A stretch of DNA of 64,000 bases from Rhodohalobacter sp. SW132 (GTDB lineage: Bacteria > Bacteroidota > Rhodothermia > Balneolales > Balneolaceae), in contig NZ_QUOK01000002.1 in assembly GCF_003390325.1 (NCBI RefSeq), positions 434,001-498,000 on the forward strand. Reading direction: 5' to 3'. The position numbers and the translations under genes are program-made. The notes below the pieces were generated by a model. The model was not told where the DNA came from. It ran no database searches and saw nothing but the letters and a program-made list of their open reading frames with translations. Shown here one piece after another: positions 17,515 through 25,854 of the stretch (position 1 is its first letter; every line of letters starts with the position of its first letter).

Positions 17515-17678
17515 GCGATTCCCATTGGTATTCAAACAAAATGGTTCATAGATTTCGACCCGGTTCGCGTCCGGCTCTGCCATTAATTCTTAAGAATTCT
17601 GTTGGTGGGCTTACGGAGCGATCTGAGAAACGTTTCAGATTTATTGAAAAAATATTCAAAACTATATCTCTCTATTTC

Positions 17679-18422
17679 ATGAAAGCAGATATTTTGGCCT
17701 TTGGTGCTCACCCTGATGATACAGAACTCGGTTGTGCCGGTACACTTGCCGCCCTGGTTCAGAAGAACCGGTCGGTCGTTGTGGCAGATCTGACCCGCGG
17801 TGAGATGGGTTCCCGGGGTACGGCAAAATTGCGGCTTCAGGAAGCGGAGAAAGCAGCTTCCATTATAGGACTGTCGGATCGCCTGAATCTCGGCCTGCCC
17901 GATACGGAATTATCAAATATCCGTGAATTCCAGATCCCGATTATTGAAGTGATACGTCATTTCAGGCCGCACATCTGCATCCTTCCCGCTCCCGCCGACC
18001 GCCACCCCGATCATGGGAATGCGGCCAGACTGATCAGCGATGCTATTTTTTACAGCGGTTTGATAAAAATAGAGACAAAAAACAGGGCTGGAAACGTACA
18101 AAATCCACATCGCCCGGCACACATCTTACATTACATGCAGGATCGGCCGTTTGAACCCGATTTTATTTTTGATATTACGAATACACTTTCCATTAAAGAA
18201 AAAGCAATTAAAGCATTTACATCGCAGTTTGATGTTGCTGATCCCGGGGATGAACCGGAGACCTACATATCGGATCCCTCCTTTTTTGATGCGCTCCGTT
18301 CTCGTGCAAAACACATGGGCCACCTGGCCGGGTTTGAATATGGTGAAGCTTTCAAATATGCTCAAAAACCCTTTCCGATGAATTCATTAAATTTTTTGAT
18401 GGACACCTCTCCTTTGCGATAA
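17679..18422 (+). CDS. bshB1: bacillithiol biosynthesis deacetylase BshB1
   Basis: 247 residues from the ATG at 17679. The frame is open to 17436 but the preceding 81 codons overlap the divergent permease gene and look non-coding. The PIG-L/LmbE zinc motif AHPDDTELG (His11, Asp14) and the second motif RHPDHGNA (His109, His112) are intact, and the C-terminus GFEYGEAFKYAQ is typical of BshB1. The enzyme removes acetate from GlcNAc-malate in bacillithiol synthesis. bshA and bshC are not in the window. The 127-bp repeat array starts 26 bases after the stop codon. Confidence 0.93.
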   Translation: MKADILAFGAHPDDTELGCAGTLAALVQKNRSVVVADLTRGEMGSRGTAKLRLQEAEKAASIIGLSDRLNLGLPDTELSNIREFQIPIIEVIRHFRPHICILPAPADRHPDHGNAARLISDAIFYSGLIKIETKNRAGNVQNPHRPAHILHYMQDRPFEPDFIFDITNTLSIKEKAIKAFTSQFDVADPGDEPETYISDPSFFDALRSRAKHMGHLAGFEYGEAFKYAQKPFPMNSLNFLMDTSPLR

Positions 18423-18447
18423 CTTAAAATATAGAACCGGAACTCTC

Positions 18448-18801
18448 AGATATGGTATTTCTGGAGGTTTTGAGTTTTGCGAAGCGGTGAATCCGCAATA
18501 GCTTTGGAATTTTGGACTGGGGTAAGAAGCATGAGAAATACCATATCTCTTCCATGTATGGTTTCGGGGCCTTCAGATATGGTATTTCTGAGGATTTTGA
18601 GTTTTGCGAAGCGATGAATCCGCAATAGCTTTCGGATTTTGGATTGGGGTGAGAAGCGTGAAAAATACCATATCTCCTCCTTGCTTGATTTCGGGACTTT
18701 CAGATATGGTATTTCTGAGGATTTTGAGTTTTGCGAAATTGTTTATTCGTAAGAGTTTCAGGACTTTAGTCTGTATTAAATGCCACGAGAAATACCATAT
18801 C
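18448..18801. repeat. three-copy 127-bp tandem array with inverted-repeat ends
   Basis: Units at 18448-18548, 18575-18675 and 18702-18801, spaced exactly 127 bases start to start with 26-base spacers. Each unit opens with AGATATGGTATTTCT and closes with its near-exact inverse (AGAAATACCATATC(T)), so each is a hairpin-capable module with about 70 internal bases. Units 1 and 2 are closely similar throughout (for example TTTTGAGTTTTGCGAAGCG near the left end). Unit 3 keeps the ends but diverges [10 protein letters not shown]. The array fills the gap between the convergent bshB1 and inositol monophosphatase genes. Short reading frames across it are by-products. Confidence 0.9.
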
Positions 18802-18816
18802 ATTGCCTCGGAATGG

Positions 18817-19623
18817 TTATTGGGCATTTTCCCTGGATTTTTCGGGGATGTGTTCTTTGATTCGGTTTAAGAGATGAGCATGAATATCCGGATTACCGGC
18901 GACCATGCGCTGGCCGAAAAGCCAATCGTCTTCGCCCATCCAGTTGGTTACTGTTCCGCCGGCTTCTTTGATGATCAAGGCGGCGGCTGCCACATCCCAT
19001 GCGTGGAGTGAGTATTCGTAAAAACCGTCGAACCTGCCGCAAGCCACACAACAGAGATCAAACGATGCAGCTCCGGGACGGCGGATACCCTGCAGCTCTT
19101 CCATCAGTATTTTAAAAAGTGAAAGGTATGGATCCACCAGGGAGAGATCGTTGTAGGGAAATCCGGTGGCAACAAATGCATTTTTTGCATCCGTTTTATT
19201 GGAAACTGATATCGGATCCCCGTTCAACCAAGCCCCTTCCCCTGCAACTGCCGTGAATTCCTCATTTCGGTTTACTTCAATCACCACCGCTATTTTGGGC
19301 TGCCTGTTTTCCCACATCGCAACGGAGACGCAATAGACCGGGAAATCGTGTGCAAAATTGGTGGTGCCATCAATTGGATCGATAATCCAGGTTCGGGAAT
19401 CACTTAGTTGGTCGTGGTTCTCGGTCTCTTCAGCAAGTACTTCATCTTTGGGAAATTGATTTCTGAGAATACTCAGAATTGTCTTTTCTGTGGCCAGGTC
19501 TGCATCGGTCACCAGATCGTGAAATCCTTTTTGTTGTACATTCAGCGATTTAGATTTGAAACTTTTTACAGTCTTCACCCCTTCGCGGGCAGCCTGAAGG
19601 GCAATTTCAAGGTCTTTATTCAT
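18817..19623 (-). CDS. inositol monophosphatase family protein
   Basis: 268 residues, standard length. Metal-site motifs are present: the Glu-rich DEVLAEETE, the WIIDPIDGTTNFAHDFP core (Asp-Pro-Ile-Asp-Gly-Thr), and WDVAAAALIIKEAGG near the C-terminus. These enzymes hydrolyse inositol-1-phosphate or other sugar phosphates with Mg2+ in the cytoplasm. In bacteria SuhB also binds the NusA/ribosome assembly complex, so the physiological role is open. Its 3' end abuts the 127-bp repeat array. Confidence 0.93.
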   Translation of the reverse strand: MNKDLEIALQAAREGVKTVKSFKSKSLNVQQKGFHDLVTDADLATEKTILSILRNQFPKDEVLAEETENHDQLSDSRTWIIDPIDGTTNFAHDFPVYCVSVAMWENRQPKIAVVIEVNRNEEFTAVAGEGAWLNGDPISVSNKTDAKNAFVATGFPYNDLSLVDPYLSLFKILMEELQGIRRPGAASFDLCCVACGRFDGFYEYSLHAWDVAAAALIIKEAGGTVTNWMGEDDWLFGQRMVAGNPDIHAHLLNRIKEHIPEKSRENAQ

Positions 19624-20087
19624 TCCTATATATGAAAATTAATTTTAAGCTGAAGCATAAAGGTACAAATCTCTCTTGTTTATTTGTAAAGCGCATTGAG
19701 AATTTGGGATGCTTGAAATCACCGGTAATGAACTACTTCGGGTTAGAGCACACGAGGTATCAACTTTGAATCCATTTTTTTTATTCGAATATATATTTTC
19801 TCAGGAGTACAACCCTTTGAAGACAATATCACTAATATTAGTATTAAAATTATTCTGTATTTTTTGTGCCTCATCATCTAATTGTTTGTCCGAGATTCAC
19901 CGGCCTTTGATTACTGAAGGAGGTGTTTGATTTGCGGGGAGTGCATACGATGTTTGTAAAAACTACCGGCCAAATCTAAGATTACTGTCACGAAGTGATG
20001 TGGACCTTTGTTTTTACATCGCAAAACGGACCGCTAATCCCGACTGAAGGAATCACCAGCCCGGCGGGTTTTGGGTACTGCCGCCTG

Positions 20088-20110
20088 CCCCGAGCGCTTT
20101 TGTCTCGGGG
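20088..20110. repeat. GC-rich hairpin
   Basis: CCCCGAG at 20088-20094 pairs with CTCGGGG at 20104-20110 over a 9-base loop. No T-run follows on the plus strand. It sits inside a non-coding stretch and may belong to a dispersed repeat family. Confidence 0.5.
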
Positions 20111-20351
20111 ACCGTTCAAAAGTATCAGGAGAATAAACCTTTGGCTAATATTTGTGACATTACCTTCGAGGAGAGACTTTTATCCTTTCCTACCCAGAGG
20201 GACGGGGAATTAAACCATATAAGGTTAAATACACTCAGCAAACAATTCAGTTGTGTGAAACAAATTACAGCCTAAATACTTTCAACTTGTATCTGCTCAA
20301 AAATCGGCTTACTATTTAGGTTCCTTCATCAAACAGAACATCCGCCTATAG

Positions 20352-20363
20352 TGTAACGTTACA
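20352..20363. promoter_or_regulatory. 12-base perfect palindrome upstream of the surface operon
   Basis: TGTAACGTTACA is a perfect palindrome 28 bases before the TTG start at 20392, in the likely promoter of the nine-gene run. Its shape (TGTAA-CG-TTACA) resembles LacI/GalR-class operators, like the sites upstream of susC. This is an inference. Confidence 0.4.
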
Positions 20364-20391
20364 TACCCGATTTTTAAATTAATCAGACGTT

Positions 20392-21174
20392 TTGAAGCAC
20401 TCGCTACATTTTTCTTTAGGCGCTGTTCTGCTGCTTGTTTTTGTTATTTCATCTTGTGATGAAATCTCAACAACCCCGGAATCCGGTTCATTATCTGTAC
20501 AATCTTTTTCTATCTCTCCAAACAATGTTCAGTTTGATGAAGAGACCCCAATCGGCGTGGTGTCACTTCCCGTATCCCTCCAGCTGACCCTGAATGAACC
20601 CACGGACCAAGAGATCCGATACACGTTTGAAAACCGTGGAAATCTTGTTGAAGAAGGCACTTTCAACTCAGAAAGCGAGACTGAATACATCGCTGAACTT
20701 TCACTTGCCGTAAACAGCGTCGAAAATGTTACCTATAAAGTATATGCTTTCTCTAATAGCGGTGATCGCATGCAGGGATCCATCAATTTTATCGGAAGAA
20801 TGGTTTCGCCACCTGAAATCGCGGACGCTTACAATACCGAGGAAGCCGTAATCCCTAATGCAGGCAATGAACAAATCGATTTTTTTGCTGAAGTATCCCA
20901 TCCGGATGGGCAGGAATATATTGATGGAGTATTTTTCATCCTGATCGACCAACAGGGGAACCAGCTGGGAAACGACTTTGAAATGTATGATGACGGAGTA
21001 CAAATTGAAGACGAAGGACGAATTGATGAAACTGCCGATGATGGCCTGTACAGCAGGGCCTTTTTTATCAACCCATCAAATAACCCGGATGAATATTCTG
21101 TTTTTTACTATGCAATGGGCGCCGACGGGCAGTCGAGTGATACCCTTCAAACTCAATTGAGAATTGTAGAATAG
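20392..21174 (+). CDS. hypothetical lipoprotein
   Basis: 260 residues from a TTG start; no ATG gives a signal peptide. KHSLHFSLGAVLLLVFVISSC is a lipoprotein signal with the lipid Cys at about 22. The mature protein is acidic. It has an Ig-like beta-rich first half and a second half with a calcium-loop-like MYDDG...DETADDGLYS pattern seen in secreted 'choice-of-anchor' type domains. Function not recognised. It is the first gene of the tightly packed run to 30889, and the next gene starts directly after its stop. Confidence 0.75.
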   Translation: MKHSLHFSLGAVLLLVFVISSCDEISTTPESGSLSVQSFSISPNNVQFDEETPIGVVSLPVSLQLTLNEPTDQEIRYTFENRGNLVEEGTFNSESETEYIAELSLAVNSVENVTYKVYAFSNSGDRMQGSINFIGRMVSPPEIADAYNTEEAVIPNAGNEQIDFFAEVSHPDGQEYIDGVFFILIDQQGNQLGNDFEMYDDGVQIEDEGRIDETADDGLYSRAFFINPSNNPDEYSVFYYAMGADGQSSDTLQTQLRIVE

Positions 21175-22788
21175 ATGGCATATCTCAAATGGTTTCTTCC
21201 TTTTATTGTAATCATGATTTGCTCTGCCGGTGAACTCTATTCGCAGCACTTTGGGCCGATTCCGGATCGGTTTGAATCACTGCGACAGAATTCGATTACC
21301 TCCCTGGAATCCACCGGAAACTCACTTTGGATCGGGCCGGGATTAAACCGGATTGATGAAAACAGCCCCGATATTTTTATCCCTGTGAATGCCGACAGCG
21401 TGTTTGATGGACGCGGACGTGTTTTTTCTCTTCAGGCTGATGGAAACCGGATTGTTGCGGGTTTGGGATATAACACGGAATCCGGTGACGGCAGCGTGCA
21501 AACAGGGATGGGTTTTTACGAATCGATCGACTTTGGGGAGAGCTGGAGGTTTATCCCCTTTCCGCTTGATCCTCAGCCTGATGAAAACAGCGATTGCACT
21601 ATCGCTTCTGTGGGGCCGCCCTGCGACCTGGAATTTACGTATGGAGAGGAAACCTACATTCAAACAAGAATAACGGTACCGCAGCAATCGCCTCCTTTCG
21701 AAACCGATTTCAGGGGAGAAACTGTATTTGTTGCCGCCTGGGCATCCGGCATCCAGCGAAGTTTAGACGGAGGAGATACCTGGGAACGGCTGATACTGCC
21801 GCCCTCATCCGTTTCTGAACTCACACCAGACAGATCGTACCAATGGACCTCCCAGGCAGGAAGTTCAGGAACGGTTGAGCGATACGATCCAAGAAGCGAT
21901 AATAACCTGCTTGGTTTTGGCCTTTTGATCGATTCAAACGACCGGGTCTGGGCCGGAACAGCAGCCGGTATCAATATCTCGGAAAATGCATTGACTGCAT
22001 CGCGCGATCAAGTTTCCTGGCGTAGAATTTCCGCCGACGGACGCACCGACGGCCTGCTGGGTAACTGGATTGTAAACATCCGGGAGCAGCCGGGAACCAA
22101 CAGGATCTGGATGTCTACCTGGAACGCCACAACCAGCGAGAACGACCGCTTTGGATTGGTTTATACCGAAGATGGCGGAGAAACCTTTCGTCAGTTTCTC
22201 GAAGGTGAACGGGTGAACGATATCGGGTTTCACAACGGAACTATTTTTGTGGCAGCCGATCGCGGACTTTTCATCTCTCATGATGACGGCGATACATGGA
22301 GGCGAATCGAGCAGATCCGAAGCCCGAATCAAATCATCAATAAAGATGCTGAATATTTTGCGCTTACGGCAACGGAAGACCGGATTTGGGTGGGAACCTC
22401 CGATGGGCTCGCCTCCAGCAGTGACGGCGGAGAAACATGGGCCATAACACGGGTGGATTTCCCACTCAGCGGCGGCAATATCTACCAGCAGGATGCGTCT
22501 GATGTGGATACCTTTGCTTATCCAAATCCATTTTCGCCGGATGTTCACAATATGGTTCGCATAAAATATGAGACATCGGGCAGCGGCCGGTCCACACTGC
22601 GTATTTTTGATTTTGCGATGAATCAGGTGTATGAGCAGCGAACGGATGGAATTTCCCAGTCCGGCTCCTACGAATTTACATGGAACGGAACGGACAGTTC
22701 AGGCCGCTACGTCGCAACAGGATCGTACATCTATGTCATAGAAACGCCGGGTGGTCAGGTAGATGGAAAAATATTATTGATCGATTAG
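21175..22788 (+). CDS. secreted beta-propeller protein with FlgD/T9SS-like C-terminal domain
   Basis: 537 residues. A signal peptide is followed by repeated sialidase-type (BNR) Asp-box motifs such as SDDGGETW and SHDDGDTWRR variants, suggesting a propeller of about six blades. The last 90 residues (from FAYPNPFSP) form a FlgD-Ig/sorting-type domain ending GKILLID, as in cargo of type IX secretion. Its ATG begins directly after the stop of 20392, and two PorV/PorQ-like genes follow, so export by T9SS is plausible though not proven. No catalytic sialidase residues were identified. Confidence 0.8.
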   Translation: MAYLKWFLPFIVIMICSAGELYSQHFGPIPDRFESLRQNSITSLESTGNSLWIGPGLNRIDENSPDIFIPVNADSVFDGRGRVFSLQADGNRIVAGLGYNTESGDGSVQTGMGFYESIDFGESWRFIPFPLDPQPDENSDCTIASVGPPCDLEFTYGEETYIQTRITVPQQSPPFETDFRGETVFVAAWASGIQRSLDGGDTWERLILPPSSVSELTPDRSYQWTSQAGSSGTVERYDPRSDNNLLGFGLLIDSNDRVWAGTAAGINISENALTASRDQVSWRRISADGRTDGLLGNWIVNIREQPGTNRIWMSTWNATTSENDRFGLVYTEDGGETFRQFLEGERVNDIGFHNGTIFVAADRGLFISHDDGDTWRRIEQIRSPNQIINKDAEYFALTATEDRIWVGTSDGLASSSDGGETWAITRVDFPLSGGNIYQQDASDVDTFAYPNPFSPDVHNMVRIKYETSGSGRSTLRIFDFAMNQVYEQRTDGISQSGSYEFTWNGTDSSGRYVATGSYIYVIETPGGQVDGKILLID

Positions 22789-22795
22789 GGAAGTC

Positions 22796-23848
22796 ATGAA
22801 GAATCGAAAACTACTTATTTATTTCGTTTTGATTGCAGGATGGACGCTGCTTCCTGTCGGGATGGCGCTTGCCCAGGCCGGCGGGTTTACCGGCTCTTTC
22901 AGCCGGATGGGCTTTGCACCACGGGGGATGGCCATGGGCAATGCCTTAACAGCCGTTCACCAGGAAGGTTCGTATGCCTACTACAACCCTGCCCTTGCGG
23001 CGGTGCATGGAGAAACCGTTCAGCTCGATTTTTCCAGCTCTGCGATGCGGTTCGACCGTCAGCTGCATATGGTAACCGGCCATTTTCAGCTGCCTCCATC
23101 AGCGGGAATATCGGTCTCTATTTTGAACGGACGTGTTGGCGAAATTGATGGCCGAACACAAAGCGGATATCAAACCGAAACATTTTCTACCAACGAATTT
23201 CAGATTCTTTCCAACTTTGGAATCCGTTTCAGTGATACATTCTGGGGCGGGATCGGCATCAAATTTAACCTGGCTGATTATCATGAAGATGTATCTTCGG
23301 GAACTTCCGTGGGTGTGGATGCCGGTTTTTTGAAACTGGCCGGCAGTATGAGTTTCGGGTTTACGGTTCAGGATTTGTTCGCTTCCACCCAATACGATAC
23401 CTCTAACCTCTTTGGCAGTAATGTCGGTGGTTCGCGCAGTAATGATTATCCCACAAGGATTTCATTCGGTGCATCCTATATCCCAAGTGCGCTGCCGGAA
23501 CTTCTGGTGAGCAGTGATTACGAAATCCAGGTGCTTCGATCGGAAGTCAGGCGTGAATCCACAGAACAGCGGGAAGGGCGGCCGGTAACGGTGGTCAGCC
23601 GGGAGGATGTAATGACGAATACACAGATCGCACGTATCGGTGCTCGTTATCTGCTCCATGAACGAGTAACCTTACGGGCCGGGATACAGGGGCTTGATCT
23701 GAATCATGATCTTTCGGTACAACCAACTGCCGGTTTTTCACTACATTTACCGTTCGACAGATTTTCTCCCGCAATTGATTACGCATTTGTAAGAGAGCCG
23801 TCGCAATTATCAACCATGCACGTTTTTTCAATCCGACTGAACATATGA
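22796..23848 (+). CDS. PorV/PorQ-family outer membrane protein
   Basis: 350 residues with a signal peptide ending ALAQA. The next block (GSFSRMGFAPRGMAMGNALTA...YAYYNPA) is the signature of PorV/PorQ-type FadL-like barrels, in which a conserved G-MG-A and YxNPA pattern begins the barrel. The rest alternates short beta strands to the C-terminal SIRLNI. PorV acts as a shuttle and attachment factor in type IX secretion; related proteins have structural roles. A GGGAAG stretch lies just upstream. The end overlaps the next gene by four bases. Confidence 0.82.
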   Translation: MKNRKLLIYFVLIAGWTLLPVGMALAQAGGFTGSFSRMGFAPRGMAMGNALTAVHQEGSYAYYNPALAAVHGETVQLDFSSSAMRFDRQLHMVTGHFQLPPSAGISVSILNGRVGEIDGRTQSGYQTETFSTNEFQILSNFGIRFSDTFWGGIGIKFNLADYHEDVSSGTSVGVDAGFLKLAGSMSFGFTVQDLFASTQYDTSNLFGSNVGGSRSNDYPTRISFGASYIPSALPELLVSSDYEIQVLRSEVRRESTEQREGRPVTVVSREDVMTNTQIARIGARYLLHERVTLRAGIQGLDLNHDLSVQPTAGFSLHLPFDRFSPAIDYAFVREPSQLSTMHVFSIRLNI

Positions 23849-24795
23849 GAATTACAGCGACAATTATTATCACCCTGCTGTTCATTTCATCAGCTGCAGC
23901 ACAGCAGGATACAGGCAGCGGAATGGACTTTTTAAGCATCTCCCCTTCAGCATTCCAGTTATCTCTTTCTGAGGCATCATCAGCTACGTTAACGGGATCA
24001 TCCGCCATCTATTCGAACCCTGCCCTGCTGGCTATGGAACCGATGTCGAGCGTGGAGATCGATTACACCCTCTGGGTTGCGGAAGTAAACCATCAGTTTG
24101 CATCAGCTAACTTTCTGAGGGAGAATTATTCGCTCGGCCTGGGAATCTATAATTCCCGATCTGACGGATTTGAAGCAAGAGATGGGGCTGGCCCATCACA
24201 AGGTGACTTTTCCATCGGATATTTATCCGTAGCCGGTGCATTTGCATATAAAATTGACCGATTTTCCGTGGGTGTTACGGCGCATTACCTGCGCGAAGAA
24301 GTTTTTCAATATCGTGCCAATGGTTATGCTGTAAGTGCTGGTGCCGCGGCAGAGTTTTTTGAGCAGAGAGTAAGGCTTGGCGCGGTGGTTCAGAATCTCG
24401 GTGAGATGGAAGAACTGGATGGTATTTCCACATCACTTCCCACTACGTTTCGCCTTGGCGGTATGGCAAATATTGTTGAAGTGAACACGCCCGGCAGAAA
24501 TGATCTGCCGATTCTATTCTCACTACATACTGAATGGGTCCATCCGCTGGAAGACTTGCCATCCTCAGATTACATTGACCGGGATGGCGGAGATGATTTT
24601 ATAGCTTTTGCATTAAGTGCTGATGTCGCGGACCTTTTCAACATTCGCGGAGGTTACAAAGCCGGCCCGACGGAACGGCCGCTCAGTTTTGGCCTTGGAC
24701 TAAATATCGACCCCGTTACTGTGAATTACGCTGTTGTTCCATTTTCTACCGGTTTTGGCTGGGTACACTCCATCGGTGTACAATACTATTTTTGA
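23845..24795 (+). CDS. PorV/PorQ-family outer membrane protein, second copy
   Basis: 316 residues, starting at an ATGA overlap with the previous gene. Signal peptide ends near SAAAQ. MDFLSISPSAFQLSLSEASS and GSSAIYSNPALLAME match the start of the PorQ/PorV barrels. GVTAHYLREEVFQYRANGYAVSAGA and a C-terminal aromatic (YYF) fit an outer-membrane beta barrel. It is divergent enough from its neighbour to be a paralogue of different function rather than a recent duplicate. Confidence 0.8.
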   Translation: MRITATIIITLLFISSAAAQQDTGSGMDFLSISPSAFQLSLSEASSATLTGSSAIYSNPALLAMEPMSSVEIDYTLWVAEVNHQFASANFLRENYSLGLGIYNSRSDGFEARDGAGPSQGDFSIGYLSVAGAFAYKIDRFSVGVTAHYLREEVFQYRANGYAVSAGAAAEFFEQRVRLGAVVQNLGEMEELDGISTSLPTTFRLGGMANIVEVNTPGRNDLPILFSLHTEWVHPLEDLPSSDYIDRDGGDDFIAFALSADVADLFNIRGGYKAGPTERPLSFGLGLNIDPVTVNYAVVPFSTGFGWVHSIGVQYYF

Positions 24796-24810
24796 TAAAA
24801 CAGGCTTTCT

Positions 24811-25854
24811 ATGAATCTGCATGAGAAACTGTTATCTCTTTATGATTCGCTTTTTTCGGAAAATGAAGACACTGCCGCAGGGATCGACCTGTTTGTTGTT
24901 CCATTGATCCGATTTAATTATAAAAAATCGGACTATCTCTACCTGTTGTATAAAGAGATCCTTGAAAATGATGAAAGCCGGTACCGCGTTCACAGCACAA
25001 GCATTTCTGAACACTGGAAGTTTGTCTGGAATGCATTCCGGGGCAAACCGACCATTCTGCACTATCACTGGCTGGAGTGTTCCGATTTCAAATCACTTCT
25101 CGGGATAGTCTACAAACTGTTCTGTATAAAACTATTCAAAAGGTTCGGGGGTAAAATTGTGTGGACTATACACAATAAAATGCCCCACGACCGCAGGTTC
25201 AAGAATATAAATGAATCAATTCGTAGCTCCATGGCACAGCGTGCAGATCTGCTGCATGTGCACTGCAACACCGCAAAAAGGGAATTGTGTAAATTCTTTG
25301 ATCAGCCGGAATCAAAATTCAGCGTAATTCCGCATCCAGAATATCCCGCTGAAAAACTTCCGAGAAAAAAGGCTATCCATAAGTTAAATCGGAAAAGAGA
25401 TCTTCAGCTCTCGGCGGATGACCAGATCTTTTTAATGTTTGGAAACATCAGTTCATATAAACAGATTGATAAAGTAGCTAAGCTATTTGAGCAACTACCG
25501 GAGAATAAAAAATTGATCATTGTTGGACCGGTAAAAAAAGGGCAAATGGTTTACTACCATAAAATTAAGAAAATTAGCTCAAATTCATCTAATATCCGTT
25601 TGATTCCTCATTTTATTCCTGAAGCAGACGTACCGCTTTATCACTCAGCAGCGGATTGTGTGCTTTTCAATTTCCGGGATATTTTGACTTCAGGAGGAGT
25701 GGCGTTAGCACAAAGTTATGATGTGCCAATTATTGCACCATCAAAGGGATGTCTTTCCGAACTAAATGGTGACAACGTTTACCTTTTTGAAAATGAAGAT
25801 GAATTAAACTCCCGCATTATCAATTTTGCATCCGGGGTTACGAGTGATGGCTAA
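24811..25854 (+). CDS. glycosyltransferase, GT-B fold (GT4-like)
   Basis: 347 residues. Features of GT-B enzymes include ILHYHWLECSD and VWTIHNKMPHD in the acceptor domain. In the donor domain, MFGNISSYKQIDK, LIIVGP and PLYHSAADCVLFNFRDILTSGGVALAQSYDVPIIAP are seen, the last holding the usual Glu-region equivalent (here weakened). It likely transfers a sugar from a nucleotide donor to a surface glycan. It is noticeably Lys-rich and AT-rich compared with the preceding genes, which may reflect different origin. It begins the glycan part of the operon and overlaps the flippase start by eight bases. Confidence 0.8.
   Translation: MNLHEKLLSLYDSLFSENEDTAAGIDLFVVPLIRFNYKKSDYLYLLYKEILENDESRYRVHSTSISEHWKFVWNAFRGKPTILHYHWLECSDFKSLLGIVYKLFCIKLFKRFGGKIVWTIHNKMPHDRRFKNINESIRSSMAQRADLLHVHCNTAKRELCKFFDQPESKFSVIPHPEYPAEKLPRKKAIHKLNRKRDLQLSADDQIFLMFGNISSYKQIDKVAKLFEQLPENKKLIIVGPVKKGQMVYYHKIKKISSNSSNIRLIPHFIPEADVPLYHSAADCVLFNFRDILTSGGVALAQSYDVPIIAPSKGCLSELNGDNVYLFENEDELNSRIINFASGVTSDG

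Larger units (their letters stand above)
19624..20391. other. 768-base region without a convincing gene
   Basis: Between the divergent inositol monophosphatase gene and the plus-strand operon starting at 20392. It holds a GC-rich hairpin at 20088-20110, a palindrome at 20352-20363 and two short reading frames (19709-19930, 19995-20213) with no recognisable protein character. The stretch near 20040-20215 has the look of a degraded dispersed repeat (tRNA- and transposase-free). Confidence 0.5.

Noticed and set aside
18573-18870. Overlapping frames inside the 127-bp array
   Set aside because: They follow the tandem repeat units and overlap the adjacent gene; explained by the repeat.
19709-20213. 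Two short plus-strand reading frames in the 0.8 kb gap
   Set aside because: No signal peptide, domain or codon pattern of real genes; the second runs through a GC hairpin and repeat-like DNA.
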